Origin: Sedimentisphaerales bacterium
GTDB taxonomy: Bacteria; Planctomycetota; Phycisphaerae; Sedimentisphaerales; SM23-30
Assembly: GCA_016928435.1 (NCBI GenBank)
Contig: JAFGKT010000011.1
Span: forward strand, 1-64,000
Reading direction: 5' to 3'
Length of the DNA: 64,000 nucleotides
In this document: positions 23,457 through 30,471 of the stretch, one piece after another
How the letters are laid out: each line of letters opens with the position of its first letter
Numbering within the stretch: position 1 is the stretch's first letter
Position numbers and translations under genes: made by a program
Notes under the pieces: model-generated
Seen by the model: the letters and a program-made list of their open reading frames with translations, nothing else
Database searches by the model: none
What the model was told of the DNA's origin: nothing

Positions 23457-25052
23457 GTGAGGTTAGATTCTGTGTGTAATACAACAATACTTATTGTGGA
23501 TGATGAGATTTTGGTGGCGGAGGATTTGTGTGAGCGTTTAACGAGCATGGGTTACCGGGCGGGTTCGATAGCGCGGACGGGTGATGAGGCGATCGCCTTG
23601 GCGGCGGATTCTCGGCCTGACCTGGTGCTGATGGATATTGGTTTGAATTCGGAAATGGACGGCATTGAAGCGGCTGGGCGAATTCGTCAGAATCAGGATG
23701 TGCCGATAGTTTACGTGACGGCATACGAAGATGAAGAAACTCTGGGGCGAGCGGTAATAACCGAGCCTTACGGTTATTTGCTGAAACCATATACAACCGC
23801 GGGCCTTCGGGTGGCGATAGAAACGGCATTGCGAAGGCACAAACGCCGAGATGATTTTTGTATGACGGGGTGGGAGCAGACTGAGCTATTGGAGAAGATG
23901 GGTTGTTTGGTTATGTTGGTGGATGCCGTGGGGCAGATAAAGGTCTGCAATAATCAGCTTACGCGAATGTTAGGTTATGACGCGGAGAATCTGCAAGGGC
24001 GGGAAATAACTGAGATAGTGGCGCAAGGTGACGCGGCCTTGGTGCGGGAGTTGTTGGGCAACTCGTGTGTAAAAGGTTCGGCGGTAAGGCGGGAATGCCA
24101 AATGATTAAGTTTGACGGCAGTGCTGTTGAAGTCGCTGTTGCCGTGAGTTGTTTGGCAGATGATCGCGGCGAGAATAATCGTTTTATTGTGGCAGTGGAA
24201 GATCTATCGGAAAGAAAAGCATTGGAGCGGGCGAACGGCCGTTTGGCGGATTCAAGCAAACGTGCGGCTGAGCTGGCGGAGAAGGCGGTTTTGGCAAACA
24301 AGGCCAAGAGTGATTTTTTAGCGAATATGAGCCATGAGATTCGTACGCCGATGAACGCGATAATAGGGTTTACTGATTTGCTGTTGGAGGAAGAACTTAC
24401 CGCTGATCAGCGGGAGTTTGTAAGTTTGATTAAGGGCGCAAGCAAAGATTTGCTGGGGTTAATCAATAATATTCTGGACTATTCCAAAACGGAGTCAGGC
24501 AAGACGGAGTTGGAGGTTCTGGAAGTTTCGTTCAGTGATTTTTCGGAGTCGGTGGAGAGTTTGATTAAGCCCTTGGCGCAGCGTAAAGGATTGAAGTTTG
24601 AGGTATCGCACACGACGCGGATTCCGGCGTTGATACATATTGATCCGTCGCTTGTGCGGCGATGTTTATTGAATTTGCTGGGCAACGCGGTGAAGTTCAC
24701 CGAGAAAGGGCACGTTTGGTTGAATATCGCCTCGGTCAGGCAGGCGCGCAAGCATTATTTGCGGTTCGAGGTGATCGATAGCGGTATCGGTATTGCCGCG
24801 GATAAGTTGAATGTGATATTTGACGATTATACGCAAGCCCAAGTGAGTGTTAGTCGCAAATACGGCGGAACAGGGTTGGGTTTGGCGATAACGAAGCAGT
24901 TGGTGGATTTGATGGGAGGCGAAATATTCGTCAGCAGCGAAGTAGGCCGGGGTACGGTGTTTACCATGTTGGTTCCTAACGAGGTGTCGGGAAGTAAGAG
25001 TGTTACGCCAAATGAGCGGGAGCGGCTGGATGCGGCGATTGCGCGTCGTTAG
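23457..25052 (+). CDS. receiver-PAS-histidine kinase hybrid sensor
   Basis: The 531-aa protein has its receiver domain first: residues 9-125 with Asp14-Asp15-Glu (VDDE), phospho-acceptor Asp60 (LVLMDIG) and Lys110 (LLKPYT). A PAS domain covers about 140-255. A HisKA with His293 (FLANMSHEIRTPMN) and an HATPase domain follow (NLLGNAVKF, DSGIGIA, GGTGLGLAI). It starts at GTG with only a weak ribosome site. It is cytoplasmic, with no membrane segment. The N-terminal receiver suggests it works inside a phosphorelay, taking a signal from another kinase. No partner regulator is adjacent. Confidence 0.9.
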   Translation: MRLDSVCNTTILIVDDEILVAEDLCERLTSMGYRAGSIARTGDEAIALAADSRPDLVLMDIGLNSEMDGIEAAGRIRQNQDVPIVYVTAYEDEETLGRAVITEPYGYLLKPYTTAGLRVAIETALRRHKRRDDFCMTGWEQTELLEKMGCLVMLVDAVGQIKVCNNQLTRMLGYDAENLQGREITEIVAQGDAALVRELLGNSCVKGSAVRRECQMIKFDGSAVEVAVAVSCLADDRGENNRFIVAVEDLSERKALERANGRLADSSKRAAELAEKAVLANKAKSDFLANMSHEIRTPMNAIIGFTDLLLEEELTADQREFVSLIKGASKDLLGLINNILDYSKTESGKTELEVLEVSFSDFSESVESLIKPLAQRKGLKFEVSHTTRIPALIHIDPSLVRRCLLNLLGNAVKFTEKGHVWLNIASVRQARKHYLRFEVIDSGIGIAADKLNVIFDDYTQAQVSVSRKYGGTGLGLAITKQLVDLMGGEIFVSSEVGRGTVFTMLVPNEVSGSKSVTPNERERLDAAIARR

Positions 25053-25187
25053 GCGGTAATCGAGCGAGGAGAAAACTTGTCAAGGCTGTGCTGGTCAGGC
25101 CGGGGCGGATGTGTTATATTGGGGCGGTCATCCTGGGTGTGAGAGTTAATTTGGGTGAGCGTGGGCTTTTTGTATAGGAGAGCTGTT

Positions 25188-26078
25188 TTGGCAAAGCGAC
25201 CGGCACGAATAGGAATCATAGGTGGATCGGGGTTAGGGCAGGCATTGGCGGCTTTGGCTGATGGTGAGGTGCATGATTTGACTACGCCGTTCGGCAAGCC
25301 TTCCGGGCCGATCTGGACGACCGAGTTGGATGGAGTTCCTATCGCGTTTATGGCCCGGCATGGCAAGGGGCATATGCTGAACCCGTCGTCGGTGCCTTAC
25401 CGGGCGAATATCTACGCGTTGAAAAAGCTAGGCGTTACACGACTGATCGCCAGTGGTGCATGTGGTTCGCTGGTGGAAGAAATTGAGCCGCGGCAATTGG
25501 TGGTGGCGGATCAGTTGATTGACAAGACGTATTCGCGAGCCAAGAGTTTTTTCGATGGGCACTTGGCGGTGCATGTTGATTTCGCGTATCCTTTTTGCGA
25601 GCAATTGCGGCAATTGCTGCTGGACGCCGGGGATGCGGTCGATACCAAAGTGCATGATTCGGGGACTTATGTTTGTATCGAGGGGCCTCAGTTTTCGACG
25701 CGGGCTGAGTCGCTGATGCACAGGCAGTGGGGTGGACACTTGGTGGGTATGACCGCACTGCCGGAAGCGAAGCTGGCGCGGGAAGCGGAGATGTGTTACG
25801 CTTTGCTGGCGTTGCCTACGGATTATGATTGCTGGCGGGAACACAAAGGCGATGTTGACAAGCACAGTCTGATGACGGAGATAATCGAAAATTTGAATGT
25901 TGCTACGGAAAACGCGATCAAGTTGATTCACGCAGCCGTGAGCAAAGCGGGGCCCTTGCTGGAGGCTGATTGTGAGCATCAGAAGGCTTTGGAGTTGGGG
26001 ATATGGTCGGACAAATATTGCATACGGCCGGAAACGCGGCGGGCGGTGGGGCTGCTGATCGAGAAGTATATTGATTGA
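25188..26078 (+). CDS. mtnP: S-methyl-5'-thioadenosine phosphorylase family enzyme
   Basis: I chose a TTG start at 25188 (296 aa) because AGGAGAG lies 7 bases ahead and the protein then begins in the family frame (AKRPARIGIIGGSG). Family motifs are GGSGLG, FMARHGKGHMLNPSSVPYRANIYALK, CIEGPQFSTRAES, and GMTALPEAKLAREAEMCYALL with TDYDCW. It cleaves methylthioadenosine, a by-product of S-adenosylmethionine use, to adenine and methylthioribose-1-phosphate; related enzymes use inosine or guanosine. Its last 15 codons occur again, diverged, at 30424. A repeat cluster begins 20 bases after the stop. Confidence 0.88.
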   Translation: MAKRPARIGIIGGSGLGQALAALADGEVHDLTTPFGKPSGPIWTTELDGVPIAFMARHGKGHMLNPSSVPYRANIYALKKLGVTRLIASGACGSLVEEIEPRQLVVADQLIDKTYSRAKSFFDGHLAVHVDFAYPFCEQLRQLLLDAGDAVDTKVHDSGTYVCIEGPQFSTRAESLMHRQWGGHLVGMTALPEAKLAREAEMCYALLALPTDYDCWREHKGDVDKHSLMTEIIENLNVATENAIKLIHAAVSKAGPLLEADCEHQKALELGIWSDKYCIRPETRRAVGLLIEKYID

Positions 26079-26095
26079 TAAATGTTGGATTATAA

Positions 26096-26151
26096 AAAAA
26101 GGGGTCTGACCCCTTTTAGTTGACCGACCCCTTTTAGTTGACCAGTTGACC
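26096..26151. repeat. REP-like repeat cluster A
   Basis: One full palindromic unit (AAAGGGGTCTGACCCCTTT plus TAGTTGACC, 26098-26125) is followed by a truncated right arm, GACCCCTTTTAGTTGACC (26126-26143), and a remnant AGTTGACC (26144-26151). The preceding A-run and following T4 could let the full unit act as a terminator for mtnP. Confidence 0.9.
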
Positions 26152-26217
26152 TGGGTTTGAAGCAAACCCATGGCACCCGGCCGTTGGGCATGGAGATGAA
26201 ATGTTGACGCGAGAGCC

Positions 26218-27327
26218 ATGAGACATCAACCTTGGTACACTAAGTATTCTGCGCTGACGGACCGTGTTGGCGAGCTGAAATGCCAGTTTATAAGCAGATG
26301 CAACGAACTGGGCGTTGGCCCCAGCGTTGTTTCCGGCGAGGTATGGCACGACATTGCCGCACGCGCCGTGCATGAGAGTAACTGGCAGGAAGGCATCTTT
26401 GTTGACCGCGGCAAGACAAAGGAGTTGGCACTGTACGTTTTCGGCGAGCTAGACAAGATCTCAGGGCCGCATCTTGATATCGACAAGTTAATTGAGCATC
26501 ACAAGCGGTATGTTGTAGCTCTTAAACGGAAGAAGATTCCGATAGACGAGATTGCGGCATACAACCTGAGCGCCGCGCATATGGGAGTATCCTGGATCGG
26601 CGAGGAGCTATCCAAGCGCCAGGCCGCTTCTCTCGTCTACGCCCTCGAGCAATTCCGCGCTGTCATCCAAGAGAAGGGCGTGGAAATGCCACCGGACGAT
26701 ATGGAGAAGGTTCACCGGGGCTTCGAAATCGTCGATGACCTCCTCGCAGATAACACCCACCCCGCAGCCCCGATCATCGAGGGATATGTCACAGAGGGAC
26801 AAGTTCTCCACGATCTCTTGGGTTTGCCGTTCGAACACCTCCTGAATCCGATGAGAATGGAGTATGTACACTTCCTTCACAGGACTGTCCTTATGGGGGT
26901 GGCCGATCCAAGGAAATGTGGTACCTTCCGGAAGACGCCGGTTCATGTTGGAAATCCAGATGTTCTTTTCGCACCGCCTTCTTTGGTTCCAGAGATGATG
27001 AACGAGTTCTGCAAAGAATTCCCAACTATTCTGCCGACCGCCGTCAATTACGATTCGGTTCTCAAGGCGGCTGAAGTGTCATACAAGTTTGTGAGAATCC
27101 ATCCCTACCACGACGGAAACGGTCGTCTCTCCAGGCTATTGATGAACTTGGTGTTATGGGGGCATCATCCACCTGTATACCTGAAAGCCGACAAGAAAGG
27201 GCGTCACAGGTATGCGCAGGCCCTGAAGCGGGCGGATCGAGGAAACATGCAGCCTCTGGCGTGCCTAATCGCGATGGCTCTGGTGGAGATCTACGGGAAG
27301 CTCATCGACGCAGTTGGAATGAATTAA
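26218..27327 (+). CDS. Fic-domain protein (probable AMP transferase, self-inhibited class)
   Basis: In the 369-aa protein the catalytic Fic motif is complete: HPYHDGNGRLSR at residues 295-306, with His295, Asn301 and two Arg. The family transfers AMP or another nucleotide part to target proteins. An (S/T)xxxE(G/N) inhibitory helix motif, SNWQEG, is at residues 54-59, ahead of the core, as in class II Fic proteins that carry their own antitoxin helix. No separate antitoxin gene is visible. GAGAG lies just before the ATG. The final codons (Met-Asn-stop) belong to a repeat copy. Base use is more even in C and A than in the neighbouring genes, which suggests acquisition. Confidence 0.88.
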   Translation: MRHQPWYTKYSALTDRVGELKCQFISRCNELGVGPSVVSGEVWHDIAARAVHESNWQEGIFVDRGKTKELALYVFGELDKISGPHLDIDKLIEHHKRYVVALKRKKIPIDEIAAYNLSAAHMGVSWIGEELSKRQAASLVYALEQFRAVIQEKGVEMPPDDMEKVHRGFEIVDDLLADNTHPAAPIIEGYVTEGQVLHDLLGLPFEHLLNPMRMEYVHFLHRTVLMGVADPRKCGTFRKTPVHVGNPDVLFAPPSLVPEMMNEFCKEFPTILPTAVNYDSVLKAAEVSYKFVRIHPYHDGNGRLSRLLMNLVLWGHHPPVYLKADKKGRHRYAQALKRADRGNMQPLACLIAMALVEIYGKLIDAVGMN

Positions 27328-27528
27328 AGGGGTCTGAATGAATTAAAGGGGTCTGACCCCGAATGAATTAAAGGGGTCTGACCCCTTTTAGTTGACCAAG
27401 GGGTCTGACCCCTTTTAGTTGACCAAGGGGTCTGACCCCTTTTAGTTGACCGACCCCTTTTAGTTGACCTGACCCCTTTTAGTTGACCCCTTTTAGTTGA
27501 CCAGTTGACCGACCCCTTTTAGTTGACC
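27318..27528. repeat. REP-like repeat cluster B (largest)
   Basis: It opens with three left-arm copies (AATGAATTAAAGGGGTCTG), the first of which gives the Fic stop codon. The third runs into a complete palindromic unit (27361-27397). Two more full units follow (27398-27424, 27425-27451), then five right arms truncated at different points, each ending TAGTTGACC or AGTTGACC. It ends directly at the ribosome site of the next small gene. Confidence 0.92.
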
Positions 27529-27540
27529 AAGGAAGTAAAA

Positions 27541-27768
27541 ATGCGTGACAGTGGAGACCCATCATTTTTCCCACTCATCTTGATTAGTATCTGCGCCATT
27601 GGGCTAATACTACACTTCAAGATACCTCATCCTTGGAGCCACATAATAGGAGTATTATGTTTTTGGGGCCCTATAATCATCTTTATGTTTATGACAGAAC
27701 GAATTTTTGGTGGAGTAGCCTTTTCAATTATAGGCATTTGTGTGATGATATTTCAATGGAAAGAGTAA
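27541..27768 (+). CDS. small two-helix membrane protein
   Basis: The 75-aa product starts at the ATG at 27541, after AAGGAAG and a 6-base gap; the ribosome site abuts the last repeat arm. Two hydrophobic segments (residues about 9-25, FFPLILISICAIGLILHF, and about 33-70 with a Gly break) make it an inner-membrane protein. The sequence is AT-rich and unlike the surrounding chromosome. I recognise no family. Its stop codon overlaps the next ATG (TAATG). Confidence 0.6.
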   Translation: MRDSGDPSFFPLILISICAIGLILHFKIPHPWSHIIGVLCFWGPIIIFMFMTERIFGGVAFSIIGICVMIFQWKE

Positions 27769-27890
27769 TGCCAAGTGGGCGAAACATCTATCCTTTGTTA
27801 GATAAGTTTTACCACAAATGGCAATGTAAGAAAAACAATGAAGGCATCCCATCTTACACGGTTAGAGTGAAGAAGATATACGGCAACTGA
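27768..27890 (+). CDS. possible 40-aa protein overlapping the preceding stop
   Basis: The ATG at 27768-27770 overlaps the TAA of the 75-aa gene, as in translational coupling. GGAAAGAG lies just upstream. The product (MPSGRNIYPLLDKFYHKW...) is basic and soluble, with one Cys. It is short, and the evidence rests only on layout. Confidence 0.35.
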   Translation: MPSGRNIYPLLDKFYHKWQCKKNNEGIPSYTVRVKKIYGN

Positions 27891-27904
27891 AGGAGTTACA
27901 ATAA

Positions 27905-28060
27905 ATGAAAATCAAAAAGCCTGGGTGGCTTATATTCGCACTAATCATTTCATTACTTATGATGGTTTCTGCCGCCAATGAAGGATGGGCAGGAGTATCA
28001 ATAGGGGCCCTATTTTGGATGGGAGTTGCTATATATTTTGCCATTTCAGGAAAAGACTAG
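27905..28060 (+). CDS. 51-aa small membrane protein
   Basis: The ATG at 27905 follows GAAGGAG with a 10-base gap. The product starts MKIKKPGWLIFALIISLLMM and continues with a second hydrophobic stretch, VSIGALFWMGVAIYFAI, before GKD: two helices with a positive N-terminus. It lies 14 bases after the 40-aa ORF. The repeat cluster resumes 16 bases after the stop. Function is unknown. It could form a small membrane pair with the 75-aa protein. Confidence 0.5.
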   Translation: MKIKKPGWLIFALIISLLMMVSAANEGWAGVSIGALFWMGVAIYFAISGKD

Positions 28061-28075
28061 TATTGCTAATATTTA

Positions 28076-28131
28076 ATGAATTAAAGGGGTCTCAATGAAT
28101 TAAAGGGGTCTGACCCCTTTTTGTTTGACAG
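28076..28131. repeat. REP-like repeat cluster C
   Basis: A left arm (AATGAATTAAAGGGGTCTC) is followed by a full left arm plus palindrome whose right arm has drifted to TTTTTGTTTGACAG. It separates the small-membrane-protein cassette from the transposase gene. Confidence 0.88.
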
Positions 28132-28161
28132 GGGGTTTTGATTTAGTGATAATGGGTGATT

Positions 28162-28863
28162 ATGCCTCGTACGATACGAAAAGCTGAAGGTGGTATTGTC
28201 TATCATGTGTTCAATCGAGCTAATGGTCGATTGAAGATATTTAAGAAGGCGGGGGATTTTGCTGCATTTGAGCAGATTCTTGCTGAAGGTGCTGAACGGT
28301 TTGGTATGCGGATACTGGGTTATTGTCTGATGAGTAATCATTGGCACCTGGTTCTCTGGCCGCGTGAGGATGGTGATCTGTCATTGTTTATGAAATGGAT
28401 TACCGGTACGCATTCGCAACGTTGGCACGCGGCTCACGGCATTGCTGGTATCGGTCACCTGTACCAAGGGCGATACAAAAGTTTTCCCGTCCAAGGCAGC
28501 ATTTACTACCATACGGTGTTACGCTACGTTGAGAACAATCCGAAACGTGCCGGGTTGGTTCGTCGATGCAATGAGTGGCTTTGGAGCAGTTTGGCTGTTC
28601 GTAGTGGTAAAGGCGAGAGCAAGGCTGTTGTGCTGAGCGATGGCCCTTTTGCGTTGCCGAGGAATTGGGCTAGGCTTGTTGAAAAGAGTGATGAGACTTC
28701 TGCTGTTGAAATTGGCGTGAGTATTCAGCGGGGGCGTCCGTATGGGGATAAGGAGTGGGTTGTCCGAACTGCCCAAAAACTTGGCCTGGACTCCACGTTG
28801 CGGCCGCGAGGACGACCCAAAAAGAAACAGTTAGACAGTGGCAAAAGAAAAAAAGGGGTCTGA
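28162..28863 (+). CDS. REP-associated tyrosine transposase (RAYT, Y1_Tnp/IS200-like)
   Basis: The 233-aa protein from the ATG at 28162 begins MPRTIRKAEGGIVYHVFNR, as RAYTs do. The HUH metal site is His60-Trp-His62 (MSNHWHLVLWP) and the nucleophile is probably Tyr122 (LRYVENNPKRAGLV). WSS follows at about 141-143, then a basic tail (RGRPKKKQ). These single-strand transposases act on palindromic REP elements. The matching palindromes on both sides are its likely substrates. The last codons and stop (Gly-Val-TGA) come from the palindrome itself. Confidence 0.9.
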   Translation: MPRTIRKAEGGIVYHVFNRANGRLKIFKKAGDFAAFEQILAEGAERFGMRILGYCLMSNHWHLVLWPREDGDLSLFMKWITGTHSQRWHAAHGIAGIGHLYQGRYKSFPVQGSIYYHTVLRYVENNPKRAGLVRRCNEWLWSSLAVRSGKGESKAVVLSDGPFALPRNWARLVEKSDETSAVEIGVSIQRGRPYGDKEWVVRTAQKLGLDSTLRPRGRPKKKQLDSGKRKKGV

Positions 28864-28934
28864 CCCCTTTTAGTTGACCTGACCCCTTTTAGTTGACCGA
28901 CCCCTTTTAGTTGACCTGACCCCTTTTAGTTGAC
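28851..28934. repeat. REP-like repeat cluster D
   Basis: One full palindromic unit, which contains the transposase stop codon, is followed by three truncated right arms of the form (T)GACCCCTTTTAGTTGACC. No left arm is present here. Confidence 0.9.
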
Positions 28935-29027
28935 CTAATCCTTTCTGAGAGAGGCTATCTCCCAATTCGATAAGAAGCTGTCGCTTCCAAATATCACAAT
29001 TGCAATGATACCCGTGCCTCCTGCCAT
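28935..29027 (-). CDS. possible 30-aa hydrophobic small protein or gene remnant
   Basis: On the minus strand an ATG at 29027 opens MAGGTGIIAIVIFGSDSFLS and ends with a TAG that straddles the edge of the last repeat arm. It has a hydrophobic core and protein-like composition but no good ribosome site. It may be the last part of a lost gene that ended at the repeat. Confidence 0.25.
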   Translation of the reverse strand: MAGGTGIIAIVIFGSDSFLSNWEIASLRKD

Positions 29028-29144
29028 CAACACTTTTCTTAAATTTTATACCATTAATACATGCTATATGATGTTACATAGCTAAGCAATTTAATATTAA
29101 TAGTTTATGTGATAAATTAAAGTATTACAAATGGAAATAAAGCA

Positions 29145-29173
29145 TTGACAATACCGTAAATATATGGTACAGT
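29145..29173 (+). promoter_or_regulatory. sigma-70 type promoter
   Basis: TTGACA (29145-29150), a 17-base spacer and TACAGT (29168-29173). It would drive the leader and the PEP-CTERM gene at 29598. Confidence 0.55.
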
Positions 29174-29372
29174 ATGTTACGAATTAAGGTTAAAGCATTG
29201 GTTCGGCAGGCCAAACCAGGATGGATCGCCCGGGCGATAAAAACAAGGAATCTTGCGTATCGCCAAGCAGTAGTCGGGCGTTAGCAAGACGGCCGTTGGT
29301 CGGGTGCTGCGGAACGAGGCAACGTCTCACTAAAGACAAGACGAACGGTCTGCCTGCACGAATTATTACTAT

Positions 29373-29501
29373 ATGCTGGATGAAGCGGACGTATTGTCTT
29401 CGGCAACGCACAAAGTCGATGGCCCCGCGTGTAACCTGCTGGAATATGACCTTATTGGCGGAGGCATTCCGGGTGATGGTGACGACGATGTTACTAAGTA
29501 A
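29373..29501 (+). pseudogene. 42-codon ORF fragment
   Basis: It starts MLDEADVLSSATHKVDGPAC and ends IPGDGDDDVTK-stop. The composition is protein-like, the acidic tail could bind metal, and no ribosome site precedes it. It could be the C-terminal remnant of a longer secreted protein or a small real gene. I recognise no family. Confidence 0.25.
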
Positions 29502-29597
29502 ACAAGAGAGGTTAATGAGTTTGTACAGGAGAAAGTTGTGTTTAAAACCGCAATGGGCGGTTTAAGAAGAAGAGCTGTTTTTAAAAAGGAGCTTGTT

Positions 29598-30260
29598 ATG
29601 AAGAGGAAATGTAACCACTGTATTGGAAAGGTGCTGGCGGTGATCGTGTCGTTGTCAGCGATTGCTTCAATGGCCACGGTTGTACAGGCAACAACGATAC
29701 CGGTCGAAAACCCTGGATTCGAAGCATTGAGCGGCTTTCATGCTGGTCAGTTCCCGGGTTGGACTCTTGACCTGGGCAGCTGTGGCACGGGCGGATCTGA
29801 TTCTGTGCTTACAGGGGCCACCGGCAACAGCGTTGGATACGCTATCGCCGCGGGCGTTTTCCATCAGGGACTTGGTTTCGCAATTCAGCCGGGCACGTAC
29901 ACCCTGACTGTTGACGTTGGAGATGTGTTCGTAGATGCTGATCCGCCTTTTGATCCGCTGTTTCCGACCATACCGGCGGTCATACTTACCGGCAACAGTG
30001 GTACGGTCGAATTGACGGAAGTGTCTCGTGATAGACCTACGCCTGACAATGGGCAGATGCTCACCTGGACGACCGTATTCTCGGTGGCGCCGGGCGATGC
30101 GATAATCGGTAGTGATCTGTGGGTTGTACTTGGTGCGTTTGGCGAAACATCGCCGATGCGTGAAATCGTCTTTGACGAAGTATCGATTGACTATGTCCCA
30201 GAGCCGGCAACTCTTGTGTTGTTTTCGCTCGGAATGCTGGGCGTTCTGCGAAAGAAGTAA
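29598..30260 (+). CDS. PEP-CTERM sorted exported protein
   Basis: The 220-aa protein starts at the ATG at 29598 behind AAGGAG; an ORF extension upstream lacks a ribosome site. The signal peptide covers about residues 8-31 (VLAVIVSLSAIASMATVVQA). NPGFEALSG opens a beta-sandwich typical of PEP-CTERM proteins that hold carbohydrate-binding-like folds. The C-terminal signal is VPEPATLVLFSLGMLGVLRKK. It lies inside the repeat-punctuated island, between clusters D and E. A perfect 12-bp hairpin follows. Confidence 0.85.
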   Translation: MKRKCNHCIGKVLAVIVSLSAIASMATVVQATTIPVENPGFEALSGFHAGQFPGWTLDLGSCGTGGSDSVLTGATGNSVGYAIAAGVFHQGLGFAIQPGTYTLTVDVGDVFVDADPPFDPLFPTIPAVILTGNSGTVELTEVSRDRPTPDNGQMLTWTTVFSVAPGDAIIGSDLWVVLGAFGETSPMREIVFDEVSIDYVPEPATLVLFSLGMLGVLRKK

Positions 30261-30282
30261 TCACATCATTGAGAGCAAGGAA

Positions 30283-30311
30283 GGAGCTGCACGGCATGGC
30301 CGTGCAGCTCC
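30283..30311 (+). terminator. hairpin after the PEP-CTERM gene
   Basis: GGAGCTGCACGG (30283-30294) pairs perfectly with CCGTGCAGCTCC (30300-30311) around a 5-base loop, 22 bases after the stop. There is no T-run. Confidence 0.6.
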
Positions 30312-30370
30312 GCTTCCGAAAAAGCTGAAAGCTTGTTTATACAAAAGACGGGGTGAAGGAAAGGGGTTGG

Positions 30371-30407
30371 GTGAATTAAGGGGGGATGATCCTTTTTAGT
30401 TGGTAAC
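30371..30407. repeat. degenerate REP-like repeat E
   Basis: GTGAATTAAGGGGGG followed by ATGATCCTTTTTAGTTGGTAAC matches the full left-arm/palindrome/right-arm consensus with several changes. It marks the right edge of the island. Confidence 0.65.
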
Positions 30408-30423
30408 TCCGTGTGGTTGGTTG

Positions 30424-30471
30424 GAAACACGCCGTGCGGCGGGGATATTGATCGAGAAGTATATTGATTGA
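30424..30471 (+). pseudogene. diverged remnant of an mtnP 3' end
   Basis: The sixteen codons read E-T-R-R-A-A-G-I-L-I-E-K-Y-I-D-stop; the end of mtnP at 26031-26078 reads the same with V and L at two places. Forty-one of 48 bases match and the last 26-base stretch (30449-30474) is exact. Most changes are synonymous, so the copy was once under selection as part of a second enzyme gene or of a replaced allele. Confidence 0.7.

Larger units (their letters stand above)
29028..29597. other. AT-rich intergenic stretch ahead of a PEP-CTERM gene
   Basis: Up to about 29140 it is very AT-rich and empty. A promoter follows at 29145-29173. From about 29200 to 29350 it is GC-richer with a GATCGCCCGGGCGAT palindrome (about 29224-29238). 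A 42-codon ORF fragment follows at 29373-29501. It may hold a leader RNA or the remains of a gene. Confidence 0.4.

Noticed and set aside
27318-27528. repeat cluster considered as a CRISPR array
   Set aside because: Units adjoin directly or with no unique spacers, arms are truncated at various points, and no cas gene is present. The RAYT explains the palindromes better.
27633-27890. 85-aa frame overlapping the 75-aa membrane protein
   Set aside because: The upper part is the wrong frame of the 75-aa gene. Only its last 40 codons, from the overlapping ATG at 27768, are kept as a possible gene.
26096-30471. island considered as an integron or prophage
   Set aside because: No tyrosine integrase of the integron type, no attI/attC folding pattern and no phage structural gene are visible.
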